Assembly: GCF_004345425.1 (NCBI RefSeq) | Contig: NZ_SLVP01000001.1 | Location: 682,001-746,000, forward strand | Origin: Paenibacillus sp. BK033 | Lineage (GTDB): Bacteria; Bacillota; Bacilli; Paenibacillales; Paenibacillaceae | Length of the DNA stretch: 64,000 nucleotides | Direction of reading: 5' to 3' | Shown here: one piece after another, positions 52,540 through 61,058 of the stretch | Layout: each line of letters opens with the position of its first letter | How positions within the stretch are numbered: position 1 is the first letter of the stretch | Program-made: the position numbers and the translations under genes | Notes under the pieces: model-generated | Databases searched by the model: none | Told to the model about the DNA's origin: nothing | Seen by the model: only the letters and a program-made list of their open reading frames with translations

Positions 52540-52665
52540 CTATTTTCGCTCCTCTTAAAATGAATATCCGCAAATAAGGGCTGTATTTCAGGCTATATGT
52601 GATTATTCATGCTTCGCAAGCATTAGCCTTACCTTATTATAGCAAGCGGAGGAGACATGCCGCTA

Positions 52666-54423
52666 TCAGGCTTGAACGCGGATATGACGGTTTGACGCGA
52701 ATTCGAACAAGCCCTTGTCCGTTAATTTGAGCTCAGGGATGACCGGGAGAGCCAGGAAGGATAACGTCAGGAACGGGTTGAAGGCATCCGGGGCTCCGAT
52801 CGTGCGAAGCGCCGCATAGAGGCCAAGCATTTGTTGATTCACTTCGCTATAGCTTTGCTCGGACAAAAGGCCGCCGACAGGCAGGGCTAAGGAAGCAAGC
52901 ACTACTCCGTCCGCGACAACCGCGAGCCCGCCGTTCATCGCAGCCACATGGCCGATAGCAAGCAGCATGTCTTCATCGGTTACTCCCGCGCAGATGATAT
53001 TGTGCGAATCGTGGGCTACCGACGAAACGATCGCGCCTTTGCGGAAGCCGAAGCCTTTGACAACCGCAAGCCCGATATTGCCCGTCCGGTGATGACGTTC
53101 AACGACGGCAAGCTTAAGCTGGTCGCGTGCTGCCGAAGGAATAAACCTCAGCTCCCGATCTCTTGCAACCTGTTCCTTCAAATGCCGGGTCACAAGAGAG
53201 TTCGGAATAATTCCGATCGCATTGCAGGTATCGGACTCGAGCGGAAGCTCAAGAGCATCCGCTCGAAGCGGCATCATTCCGGTCTGAATCACGGATGAAA
53301 GCAGGGGTTCCGGAGAAGCATGCGCAGCGCAAGCCGAAAAAGCATCCTCCTGAAGCTCTCCGTTACGAAATATACATGCGCCTTCCTTAAATACCTGCCG
53401 GATCGCCAGCTTCTCCAGATCATCAACGATAACAAGATCGGCTTTATAGCCGGGAGCAATTGCGCCTTGATGGCGGAGGCCAAAGCATTCGGCGGCATTA
53501 ATGGTCGCCATCTGAACGGCGGTAACCGGATCCAGCCCCTTGCTTACGGCCAGGCGGATGCTGTAGTCGACGCTTCCATCTTCGAGAAGGTCGTCGATTA
53601 GTTTGTCATCCGTTACAAACAAGCATCTCCGGCTGTTCCCGGCGTTTACGGCTGGAAGGAGCGCTTCCAGGTCCTTGGCTACCGTACCTTCTCGGATCAT
53701 CAGATACATGCCAAGCTCGAGCCGGTGCCTTGCTTCTTCCGCGTCAATAGCTTCATGATCCGTGCGGATGCCCGCGGCCATATAGAGATTGAGCTGTTCC
53801 CGGTTAATGCCGGCGGCGTGACCATCGATATGCGCACCAAGTTCGTTTGCGTCAGCCAATTTACTGACCATACCGGGATTGCCGGCAGCAAGGGCGGGGA
53901 AATCCATCACTTCAGCCAAGCCAAGTACTTTGGGATGCGCGTAGAACGGGCGAAGCTCTTCCGCTTCCAGCGTTGCGCCGCTTGTCTCGAACGGAGTAGA
54001 GGGTGCGCAGGACGGCAGATTGACGTAAATATCGAGGGGAAGGCCTTCGGATTGGTCAAGCATGTATTGAATGCCTTTGCTGCCCATTACGTTAGCCATT
54101 TCATGCGGGTCGGTCACAACGGCCGTGACCCCATGCTGCAGAACCGCCTTCGCGAACTCGCGCGGCGTCAGCATTGAGCTCTCGATATGTACATGCCCGT
54201 CAATCAAGCCGGGAATGACCCATTGCCCTTTGGCATCAATCACCTCCAGGCCCTCCGTATACCGGCCGATCCCCGCGATAACGCCGTCCACGATGGCGAT
54301 ATCGCCAGATTGGATGCTGCCCGTAAACACATTTACGATGTTGCCGTTTCGGATAATAAGATCCGCCGCCTCGCGTTTGGCTGCCACTTCGATTCGTTTG
54401 GCGATTTTGTCTTTGGTATTCAT
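52666..54423 (-). CDS. ade: Adenine deaminase
   Basis: 585 residues from the ATG at 54423 (GGAGAG upstream); the frame stays open through the riboswitch to 54597 but that part is not coding. Metal-binding DGHVHIESSMLTPREFA, then HGVTAVVTDPHEMANV, and later GRIPDRDG-equivalent VTDDKLIDDLLEDGSVDY are adenine-deaminase features. Converts adenine to hypoxanthine and ammonia. Its leader carries an adenine-type purine riboswitch, so it should be induced by its own substrate. Confidence 0.93.
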   Translation of the reverse strand: MNTKDKIAKRIEVAAKREAADLIIRNGNIVNVFTGSIQSGDIAIVDGVIAGIGRYTEGLEVIDAKGQWVIPGLIDGHVHIESSMLTPREFAKAVLQHGVTAVVTDPHEMANVMGSKGIQYMLDQSEGLPLDIYVNLPSCAPSTPFETSGATLEAEELRPFYAHPKVLGLAEVMDFPALAAGNPGMVSKLADANELGAHIDGHAAGINREQLNLYMAAGIRTDHEAIDAEEARHRLELGMYLMIREGTVAKDLEALLPAVNAGNSRRCLFVTDDKLIDDLLEDGSVDYSIRLAVSKGLDPVTAVQMATINAAECFGLRHQGAIAPGYKADLVIVDDLEKLAIRQVFKEGACIFRNGELQEDAFSACAAHASPEPLLSSVIQTGMMPLRADALELPLESDTCNAIGIIPNSLVTRHLKEQVARDRELRFIPSAARDQLKLAVVERHHRTGNIGLAVVKGFGFRKGAIVSSVAHDSHNIICAGVTDEDMLLAIGHVAAMNGGLAVVADGVVLASLALPVGGLLSEQSYSEVNQQMLGLYAALRTIGAPDAFNPFLTLSFLALPVIPELKLTDKGLFEFASNRHIRVQA

Positions 54424-54449
54424 GCCGGCTATTCTCTCCTTTTTTAATA

Positions 54450-54558
54450 AAATAAAAAACTCCCGATTACCGCCGATGCTGAAGAAGCATGCTGGTAATC
54501 GGGAGTTTACGGTTCCCGGTAGAAACCCCCGGCCCGTATTGCCGGGGTTATACGCAAT
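54450..54558 (-). promoter_or_regulatory. Adenine-type purine riboswitch with transcription terminator platform
   Basis: On the minus strand the aptamer (54558 to about 54492) has J1/2 TATAA, P2 CCCCGGC/GCCGGGG with loop AATACGG, J2/3 GGTTTCTACC, and P3 GGGA/TCCC closing the loop ACCGTAAAC. The specificity position reads T in CCGATTAC, where guanine aptamers have C, so adenine is the predicted ligand. P1 is short and bulged. A terminator, AACTCCCGATTACC with its complement (54458-54471 and 54494-54507) plus T6, reuses the 3' side of P3 and P1, so ligand binding should turn ade on. Confidence 0.88.
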
Positions 54559-54568
54559 GTTGGATTCT

Positions 54569-54597
54569 ATTGTAGAAGATGGGCAACGGGAATGCAA
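54569..54597 (-). promoter_or_regulatory. Promoter of the ade leader
   Basis: On the minus strand TTGCAT (complement of 54592-54597), 17 bp, TACAAT (complement of 54569-54574). It lies just upstream of the riboswitch. Confidence 0.6.
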
Positions 54598-54680
54598 CGG
54601 CTAGATTTGAATTCCAATAAATCTGGCCTGGAATTCTGCGGATTGAAAAGCGTTCCGCAGCCTAAGGCGGCGAAGCCGGC

Positions 54681-55427
54681 TCATCTTGTCACAGGCGCTA
54701 TATGCGTCGGAATCTGGCCGTTCGGATACGGGCCTTCCCAGCCTAGATAGTAATGACGGACCGGCTTCAGTTCGTCATCCAGCTCATACACAAGCGGAAT
54801 GCCGGTCGGGATATTCAGATCCGCAATGCCGTCCGGCGGAATTTGGTCCAAATATTTGACAAGTGCCCGCAGCGTGTTCCCGTGGGCGGCTATAATCACC
54901 TGGCTTCCGGAGGAGATGGCGGGAGCGATTTCGGCATTCCAATAGTTCAGAACCCTCGCCTCCGTGTCCTCCAGGTTCTCCGTTAACGGGAATTCGCCAT
55001 CCTTGAGTCCGCTGTAGCGAGGGTCTGCAGCTACGTACCGCGGATCCGTTGAGTCGAGTGCAGGAGGACGGACATCCACCGATCTGCGCCACAGATGCAC
55101 CTGCTCCTCTCCGTATATGGCGGCCGTTTCCGCCTTGTTCAGCCCCTGCAGGGCGCCGTAATGCCGTTCGTTCAGCATCCAGCTCTTGTGCTCCGGAATC
55201 CATAAGAGATCCATCTCTTGCAGGATGATCCATAAGGTTCGGATGGCGCGTTTCAAAACGGAGGTATAGGCGATGTCGAACACGTAGCCGTGTTTTTTCA
55301 AGATTTCTCCGGCTTCACGGGCTTCATCCAGACCTTGCGTCGACAGGTCTACATCGGTCCAGCCCGTGAACCGGTTCTCGACATTCCATACGCTTTGCCC
55401 ATGGCGAATCAGAACTATTTTTTTCAA
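54681..55427 (-). CDS. gpmA: 2,3-bisphosphoglycerate-dependent phosphoglycerate mutase
   Basis: 248 residues from a TTG at 55427, chosen because AAAGGAGG lies 7 bp upstream and this gives the family length; the open frame continues to 55490. Phospho-acceptor His in [10 protein letters not shown], then [32 protein letters not shown] and [12 protein letters not shown]. Interconverts 3- and 2-phosphoglycerate in glycolysis. Stands alone, not in the usual gapA-pgk-tpi-pgm-eno operon. Confidence 0.94.
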   Translation of the reverse strand: MKKIVLIRHGQSVWNVENRFTGWTDVDLSTQGLDEAREAGEILKKHGYVFDIAYTSVLKRAIRTLWIILQEMDLLWIPEHKSWMLNERHYGALQGLNKAETAAIYGEEQVHLWRRSVDVRPPALDSTDPRYVAADPRYSGLKDGEFPLTENLEDTEARVLNYWNAEIAPAISSGSQVIIAAHGNTLRALVKYLDQIPPDGIADLNIPTGIPLVYELDDELKPVRHYYLGWEGPYPNGQIPTHIAPVTR

Positions 55428-55531
55428 GAGGCGGCCTCCTTTCCATTGTTTGCTTATCTCTATAATGTTTCCAATCGAGCAAAAAAACAAGCCAACCGGG
55501 GTAAAAATAGGGTCAGCTTGTTAATGCCTGG

Positions 55532-55558
55532 TGTCACAAATAAAGATCTCTCCCCGTT
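55532..55558 (+). promoter_or_regulatory. ECF41-type promoter
   Basis: TGTCACA (55532-55538), 16 bp, CGTT (55555-55558). This matches the TGTCACA-N16-CGTC pattern described for ECF41 sigma factors except at the last base, and lies directly before the operon that encodes such a factor, implying autoregulation. Confidence 0.7.
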
Positions 55559-55593
55559 CTATTGGTAAAAGCGAAAAAGAGGAGAGATCATCG

Positions 55594-56781
55594 ATGAAGG
55601 AATGGACGGTTGTTGTCGTTGGCGGCGGGTATGCGGGAATCCATGCGGTCAAAGCGGTGTGGAAGCAGTATGGCGGTCATGCGGAAGGACGGAAGCTTCG
55701 CCTTCTCTTATTGGATCCGAATCCTTATCATCTGCGCAAGGTGCTCTTGTTCAAGCCGGCGGTAGGGGCAGATCCGATTACGGTGCCTTGGCGGCAGATT
55801 TTGCCGGAAACGGCCGAGCACGTGCAAGGAAAAGCCAAGCATATAGATGCGGCTGCTAAAGTGCTCGAATACGAGAATGCGGAAGGTCAGCTCGTTCGGC
55901 TTGCTTATGACACGCTGGTTGTTTCGGTTGGCAGCGTTGCCCGCGAGACGGAAACGGGACTAGGCGGCATTGCCCTGACGGGAATGGAGTCGGCAGTACG
56001 AATCAGGGATACGTGGAGCCGCAATATGCAGGCCGCAAGAGCGGAGAGCAGCGCGGAGGAGCGGCGTCGCCTGCTCACGGCAGCCGTGGCCGGGGCGGGA
56101 ATAACCGGCATGGAGACGGCATCGGAGTTAGCGTACGCCATGAGAGAAGAAGCAGCGAGGCAGGGACTTAACCCCGAAGAAATCCGGGTCCATCTGCTAA
56201 ATGCCCAGGACCGTTTGTTTCGGGAAGGATCAATGAAGGCAAGCCGCAAGCTGGAGGATGAGCTGGCGAAATGCGGCGTATCCGTGCATCACCTATGCAA
56301 AGCGGTACGCGAGGAGAATGGCTGTCTAATGCTCTCGGATGGCGAAGCTCTGCCGGTGGGCCTTACGGTATGGACGCTGGGTCTTGTTCCGAATCCCGCC
56401 GTCCGCGGCTTTGGGCTCCCGGTAACGAAGGACGGAAGGCTTATCGTGGACGAATGCTACCGCGTGAAGGAAGCCCGGGGTGTGTATGCCATTGGGGACT
56501 GCGCGTTTATCGTGGACCCGGATAGCGGCGAAGCCGCGGGAATGACCTGCAAAGAGGCCATTCCGCAGGCACAGCGATTAGGCAAAATCATCGCGGCGGA
56601 CCGGAACGGCAGCGAGGCTCCCCGCCATAAGCAGGTAATGGAAGGCTTTACGATTGGACTTGGTCCGGGACGGGGAATCACATGGACGCGCAAATGGGGG
56701 CTTGATATAATCATTTCGGGAAGTTTATCTTATAAAATCAAACGTTTTGTCTGGGATTACGCTAGTATGCTGAAATCATAA
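55594..56781 (+). CDS. NAD(P)/FAD-dependent oxidoreductase, type II NADH dehydrogenase-like
   Basis: 395 residues from the ATG at 55594 (GAGGAGAG upstream); an ATG at 55531 overlaps the promoter. FAD site VVVVGGGYAGIHAV, NAD(P) site VAGAGITGMETASELA, and second FAD motif GVYAIGDCAFI. No quinone-site membrane segment is obvious. The ECF41 gene follows after 11 bp. ECF41 factors are typically encoded beside such oxidoreductases or carboxymuconolactone-decarboxylase-like proteins, so this is the likely partner and target. Confidence 0.85.
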   Translation: MKEWTVVVVGGGYAGIHAVKAVWKQYGGHAEGRKLRLLLLDPNPYHLRKVLLFKPAVGADPITVPWRQILPETAEHVQGKAKHIDAAAKVLEYENAEGQLVRLAYDTLVVSVGSVARETETGLGGIALTGMESAVRIRDTWSRNMQAARAESSAEERRRLLTAAVAGAGITGMETASELAYAMREEAARQGLNPEEIRVHLLNAQDRLFREGSMKASRKLEDELAKCGVSVHHLCKAVREENGCLMLSDGEALPVGLTVWTLGLVPNPAVRGFGLPVTKDGRLIVDECYRVKEARGVYAIGDCAFIVDPDSGEAAGMTCKEAIPQAQRLGKIIAADRNGSEAPRHKQVMEGFTIGLGPGRGITWTRKWGLDIIISGSLSYKIKRFVWDYASMLKS

Positions 56782-56792
56782 GGAGACGTCAT

Positions 56793-57647
56793 ATGATTGA
56801 GCTGTACGAACGTTATAAAGGGTTGTTGTTCAGCCTTGCTTATCAGTTAACCGGCTCTGTCGCCGATGCGGAGGATGCGGTTCAGGACATATTCCTGAAG
56901 GTGCAGAACATGAACCCGGATAAGCTGCACGAGCCCAAAGCGTATTTGTGCAAAATGATAACGAATCGCTGTCTGGATCATCTGCGTTCGGCAAGAGTAC
57001 GCCGGGAGCAATATGTCGGTCCGTGGCTGCCGGAGCCGATAGCACAATACTACGATGACGGACTGGAGGAAATAGTTCGCCATGACCTGCTGTCTTACGC
57101 TATGCTTGCTCTGCTCGAAAGGCTGTCGCCTTCGGAACGAGCCGTATTTGTTCTGCGAGAAGCGCTTGGGTTCGATTATCCGGATATTGCGGAATTAACG
57201 GGAAAAAGCGAGCAAAACTGCCGCAAGCTGATGAGCCGTTCCAGATCAAAGATGGGAATAACGGAGGAAGAGCTGCAGGCTGGCGGTACAATCGAGCAGG
57301 CGTGGATAAACCGGTTCGTAGCGGCCTTATCCGAAGGCGAGGTCGACACCGTGCTATCCATGCTGGCGGAGGATGCCGTGCTTGTATCCGACGGAGGAGG
57401 CAAAACATCGGCAGCGGTCCGGCCAATCGAAACCAGGGAGCGCGTGGCGCAGTTCCTGCTGGGCATTTTCCGCAAATCCCAGTTTACAAGCCAGATGACG
57501 GTAGAGCTGAAGCCGTTAAACGGGGAACCCGCCTTCGTATTCAGGCAGGAAGGAATCGTAGATTCGGTCGTATTTCTTGAGCAGCGCGAAGGGGTGCTTC
57601 ACCGGATATTTATCGTCCGCAACCCGGATAAGCTTCACAATGTATAA
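56793..57647 (+). CDS. ECF41-family RNA polymerase sigma factor with SnoaL-like domain
   Basis: 284 residues. Sigma region 2 (YKGLLFSLAYQLTGSVADAEDAVQDIFLKV), the linker motif WLPEP, region 4 (RLSPSERAVFVLREALGFDYPDIAELTGKS), then a C-terminal SnoaL-like domain of about 110 residues with DGGGK, the counterpart of the DGGGR motif. In ECF41 proteins the extension controls sigma activity in place of an anti-sigma factor. It shares an operon with the oxidoreductase and the promoter at 55532. Confidence 0.92.
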   Translation: MIELYERYKGLLFSLAYQLTGSVADAEDAVQDIFLKVQNMNPDKLHEPKAYLCKMITNRCLDHLRSARVRREQYVGPWLPEPIAQYYDDGLEEIVRHDLLSYAMLALLERLSPSERAVFVLREALGFDYPDIAELTGKSEQNCRKLMSRSRSKMGITEEELQAGGTIEQAWINRFVAALSEGEVDTVLSMLAEDAVLVSDGGGKTSAAVRPIETRERVAQFLLGIFRKSQFTSQMTVELKPLNGEPAFVFRQEGIVDSVVFLEQREGVLHRIFIVRNPDKLHNV

Positions 57648-57687
57648 AAAAACGGTTGTGCTTGTTAAACAGGCACAACCGTTTTGT
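57645..57687. terminator. Bidirectional terminator
   Basis: AACGGTTGTGC (57651-57661) pairs with GCACAACCGTT (57673-57683), A-run before and T-run after, between convergent genes. Confidence 0.85.
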
Positions 57688-57695
57688 TTATTTAT

Positions 57696-58796
57696 TTAGT
57701 TCGCAACTTTTTCGCGATTGAGGTATACGGTCTCGCCAGTGCGGGCGGATTCGTAAATCGCTTCCAAAATTTCGGTTACGACAAGAGCTTGCTCCGCTTT
57801 TACGACCAGATCCGTGTCGTTCAGGATCGAATTGATCCAAGCCGCGCATTCCACGTCGATATCGCGCTCCGAAGCGCCGTCATAAAACGCTACGCCGCCG
57901 GCGGAAAGGTCGATTTCCTTAACGAACAAGCGGCTGTTCTCTTCGCCGTTGATGCGAAGGCCGTTCTTCATGTCCGCGCCGCCTTCGGTACCGCAAAGCG
58001 TGCATTTTGCTTCGTCGATATCAAGCGTGTTCAGCGCCCAGCTTGCTTCAAGCGTGATTGTTGCGCCGTTCTCCATCTTGATAAAGCCTACGGCGGAATC
58101 TTCTACCGTAAATTTCGCTGGATCCCAAGGTCCCCAAGCGTTAGCGGCATTTTCCTTCGAGCCAAGCTTATGGAATACGGAGCCCGTTACGGAAACCGGC
58201 TTGTAGTTGTCCATCATCCACAGCGTCAGGTCAAGCGCGTGAGTACCGATATCGATAAGAGGGCCGCCGCCTTGTTTCTCTTCGTCGAGGAATACGCCCC
58301 AAGTCGGAACCGCGCGGCGACGGATCGCATGAGCGCGCGCGTAGTAAATTTCGCCCAGCTCGCCTTGCTCGCAAATCTTTTTCAGCACTTGGCTGTCCGG
58401 ACGGAAACGGTTGTTGTAACCGATCGTCAGCTTTTTGCCCGTGCGTTTCGCGGCATCCAGCATGGCTCTTGCTTCCGCGGCTGTTTTAGCCATTGGCTTC
58501 TCGCACATTACATGCTTGCCGGCTTCAAGGGAATCTATCGTAATAAAGGAGTGCGAGTCATTAGGCGTTAATACATGCACGACATCGATCGACGGATCGG
58601 CAATCAGCTCGCGGTAATCCGCGTATACTTTCGAGCCTTCGGCGCCGTATTTTTGGGATGCTTCTTCCGCGCGTTCTACAACGACGTCGCAAAAGGCAAC
58701 GATTTCAACATTCTTGTTCTTGCTCAGCGCAGGAAGATGCTTGCCATTCGCGATACCGCCGCAGCCGATGATGCCAACCTTCAGTAATTTACTCAT
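57696..58796 (-). CDS. Gfo/Idh/MocA-family oxidoreductase
   Basis: 366 residues. NAD(P)-binding GIIGCGGIANGKHLPAL at the N-terminus, the catalytic EKP motif in MCEKPMAKTAAEARAM, and LIDIGTHALDLTLWMMDNY with the substrate-site Asp/His pair. GGAGGCTGG precedes the ATG. Oxidises or reduces a sugar, inositol or related polyol. Divergent from a second member of the family, with a shared regulatory region. Confidence 0.92.
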   Translation of the reverse strand: MSKLLKVGIIGCGGIANGKHLPALSKNKNVEIVAFCDVVVERAEEASQKYGAEGSKVYADYRELIADPSIDVVHVLTPNDSHSFITIDSLEAGKHVMCEKPMAKTAAEARAMLDAAKRTGKKLTIGYNNRFRPDSQVLKKICEQGELGEIYYARAHAIRRRAVPTWGVFLDEEKQGGGPLIDIGTHALDLTLWMMDNYKPVSVTGSVFHKLGSKENAANAWGPWDPAKFTVEDSAVGFIKMENGATITLEASWALNTLDIDEAKCTLCGTEGGADMKNGLRINGEENSRLFVKEIDLSAGGVAFYDGASERDIDVECAAWINSILNDTDLVVKAEQALVVTEILEAIYESARTGETVYLNREKVAN

Positions 58797-58846
58797 GTCC
58801 AGCCTCCGTTTAAATGGATTTAGATAAAAAAGTTGTTTATGCCCTT

Positions 58847-58876
58847 ACTATAGGTTTGACCGATATTTAGAGTCAA
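58847..58876 (-). promoter_or_regulatory. Promoter of the minus-strand Gfo/Idh/MocA gene
   Basis: On the minus strand TTGACT (complement of 58871-58876), 18 bp, TATAGT (complement of 58847-58852). An inverted pair TTGAC (58856) and GTCAA (58872) overlaps the -35 region and could be an operator. Confidence 0.6.
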
Positions 58877-59028
58877 TAAGGCTTTAAAAAAGTTCTTGTC
58901 TTTGTCGTATAATTATAGTCAGAATGTCTTTATGTTCTAGTTTTACTTTGCTAAATGGTGTGCTACCTTAGAAATAAGTCGCAAATATGTAGTTATTCCA
59001 AATAATCGGTCTGAGGAGTGGAAGTTAT

Positions 59029-60021
59029 ATGATTAGAGTCGCAATGTTAAGCTATTGGCATGTTCACGCATGGGATTACACGAGAGAGGCGCAAGCGCAT
59101 CCGGATACGGAAATCGTAGCGGTATGGGACGAAATCCCGGCTAGAGGCGAAGAAGCGGCTGCCAAGCTGGGCGTTCCTTTCTTCTCTAATCTGGATGAGC
59201 TTCTTGCACGCGAGGATATTGACGGGGTGATCGTGGACGCGCCTTCCAATATTCACCGCGAGGTTATGGTGAAAGCCGCGCAAGCCGGCAAGCATATCTT
59301 CACGGAAAAAGTGTTGGCGCTTACAACGAAGGAAGTTAACGAGATTCTGGCGGCAGTGGAAGAAGCAGGCGTTAAGCTGACCGTATCGCTGCCAAGATTA
59401 AACGATTGGTATACGTCTTCCATTCAGAACGTGCTGGAATCCGGCATTCTGGGCCAAGTTACCTTGACGCGCGTGCGCTTGTCCCATAACGGAGCAACCG
59501 CAAACTGGCTTCCGGAGCATTTCTACAACCTGGAGCAATGCGGCGGCGGCGCACTGATCGACCTGGGCTGCCATCCGATGTATTTGACTAGACTGTTCCT
59601 TGGCGAAATGCCGGTTCAGGTTCAAGCTTCGTACGGTTACGTAACCGGCAAAGACGTGGAGGATAACGCGGTATCCATTCTTACGACGGCCGGCGGCGCT
59701 ATCGGTATCGTGGAAGCGGGCTTCGTGAATGCCCATTCGCCATTCACGATCGAGATTCACGGCACGGAAGGCTCGCTGCTCTACGGTACGCCGGAGGACC
59801 GCGTTCTCGTCCGCAGCAACAAGAACGGTGAATCGCAGTGGACGGAAGCGGATAAGGCCAGCGGCCGCAATAAGGCGTTCGAGCAATGGGCTGACCATAT
59901 TCAAAATAATACGGTTGCAGCAGAGAATATCCGCATGGCGCAGGATCTGACGGCGCTGATGGAAGCGTCCAACCGCTCGGTTGCCGAGAAGCGGGCTGTA
60001 CGTATTGAAGAAATCCGCTAA
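59029..60021 (+). CDS. Gfo/Idh/MocA-family oxidoreductase, divergent type
   Basis: 330 residues, GAGGAGTGG before the ATG. The N-terminal strand reads MIRVAMLSYWHVHAWDYTRE, without the usual GxGxxG, and the EKP motif reads FTEKVLAL, with Val for Pro. The LIDLGCHPMYLTRLFLGEMP segment keeps the family His. These departures suggest altered cofactor geometry or a distinct subgroup. An AraC gene follows after 4 bp, and a second family member is divergent, so a small sugar-metabolism locus is likely. Confidence 0.88.
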   Translation: MIRVAMLSYWHVHAWDYTREAQAHPDTEIVAVWDEIPARGEEAAAKLGVPFFSNLDELLAREDIDGVIVDAPSNIHREVMVKAAQAGKHIFTEKVLALTTKEVNEILAAVEEAGVKLTVSLPRLNDWYTSSIQNVLESGILGQVTLTRVRLSHNGATANWLPEHFYNLEQCGGGALIDLGCHPMYLTRLFLGEMPVQVQASYGYVTGKDVEDNAVSILTTAGGAIGIVEAGFVNAHSPFTIEIHGTEGSLLYGTPEDRVLVRSNKNGESQWTEADKASGRNKAFEQWADHIQNNTVAAENIRMAQDLTALMEASNRSVAEKRAVRIEEIR

Positions 60022-60025
60022 TACA

Positions 60026-61012
60026 ATGACTGGCATGGATGATCGGGACCAGATTATGGAGTCCGACAGCAAGGTAAGCGCAAGACCGTATCCTTATGCC
60101 ATTATGAAAGAAAAGATGGATGCGCTTGAAAGGCTTGATCTGCATTTCAGATGGGGACGTTACGGAATCCGGGTGCTTAAATGGCATCTGACCACCTTTA
60201 AGCCGGGACAGCTGATCAAGTTCCACAAGCATTCGGAGTTTGAATTCCACTTCGTGCCGCGCGGCAAAGGAACGGTCACCTTGATTGACCATATTTACAA
60301 GCTGAACAGCGGCATGTTTTATTTGACGGGTCCCGGCGTTGTGCACCAGCAAACGGCGGATAACCGGTCCGGCATGGAAGAGCTGTGCCTGCATGTGGAT
60401 ATTACGCGTCTTCCGGACGGAGAGGATCAGGAAGGATGGGGCTCGGAGTGGGAAAATAAAGAGTCGGAAGCCTGCATGCAGGCACTGGCCGATTTTCCGC
60501 TTCGACCGTTTATGGATCAGCATGATGCCATGACATGCTTCCTCCAGGCTTACATGGCTTGGCGATCCGGAGAGCTTGGAGCCTATACGACGATCCGCCA
60601 GTCTTTGATTCAAATCCTGCTGCGCGCCGCAAAAGCAACCGTGGACCGGGATGGTCAGCAGATGCTTCCTTCGCGGGATATTCAAGCGCATCGCTTCGAG
60701 ATGGCGCAGCAATATATTTACGATAATTACGCGAGACCGCTAACCCTTCAGGAGGTTGCGGACCGGATCCAGATCAGCACAAGACAGCTGCAGCGTGTCT
60801 TTCACCGGTACGGGGTCAGCTCCTTCAGCAGCTACTTGGAGGATTTCCGGCTGCAGCGCATTTGCGAAGAGCTGATTGAGACCTCGAACACGGTGGAATC
60901 CATTGCGGTCAATCATGGCTTCACGAATACGAACTACCTATTCCAGGTGTTCAAGAAGAAGATGGGGATGACGCCGCTCGCTTATCGCCAGCGCCATCAG
61001 TTAAACGCATAA
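60026..61012 (+). CDS. AraC-family regulator with cupin domain
   Basis: 328 residues if the ATG at 60026 is used; ATGs at 60035 and 60056 are also possible and none has a strong ribosome site. A cupin-like domain (LIKFHKHSEFEFHFVPRG, then LNSGMFYLTGPGVVHQQ) precedes two helix-turn-helix units (LQEVADRIQISTRQLQRVFHRYG and VESIAVNHGFTNTNYLFQVFKKKMG). It is 4 bp after the oxidoreductase gene and probably co-transcribed and coupled with it; the divergent pair is its likely target. Confidence 0.88.
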   Translation: MTGMDDRDQIMESDSKVSARPYPYAIMKEKMDALERLDLHFRWGRYGIRVLKWHLTTFKPGQLIKFHKHSEFEFHFVPRGKGTVTLIDHIYKLNSGMFYLTGPGVVHQQTADNRSGMEELCLHVDITRLPDGEDQEGWGSEWENKESEACMQALADFPLRPFMDQHDAMTCFLQAYMAWRSGELGAYTTIRQSLIQILLRAAKATVDRDGQQMLPSRDIQAHRFEMAQQYIYDNYARPLTLQEVADRIQISTRQLQRVFHRYGVSSFSSYLEDFRLQRICEELIETSNTVESIAVNHGFTNTNYLFQVFKKKMGMTPLAYRQRHQLNA

Positions 61013-61056
61013 GAGCAGCAAGGGCAAGCGGGCTTTGGCTTGCCCTTGCTGCTCTT
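61011..61056. terminator. Long bidirectional terminator
   Basis: A 19-bp perfect stem, AAGAGCAGCAAGGGCAAGC (61011-61029) with its complement (61038-61056), lies between convergent AraC genes and overlaps the stop codon of the first. Confidence 0.8.
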
Positions 61057-61058
61057 TC

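Noticed and set aside
54424..54597. N-terminal extension of adenine deaminase
   Set aside because: It would translate through the riboswitch and its terminator, and adenine deaminases begin near the MNTKDK start.
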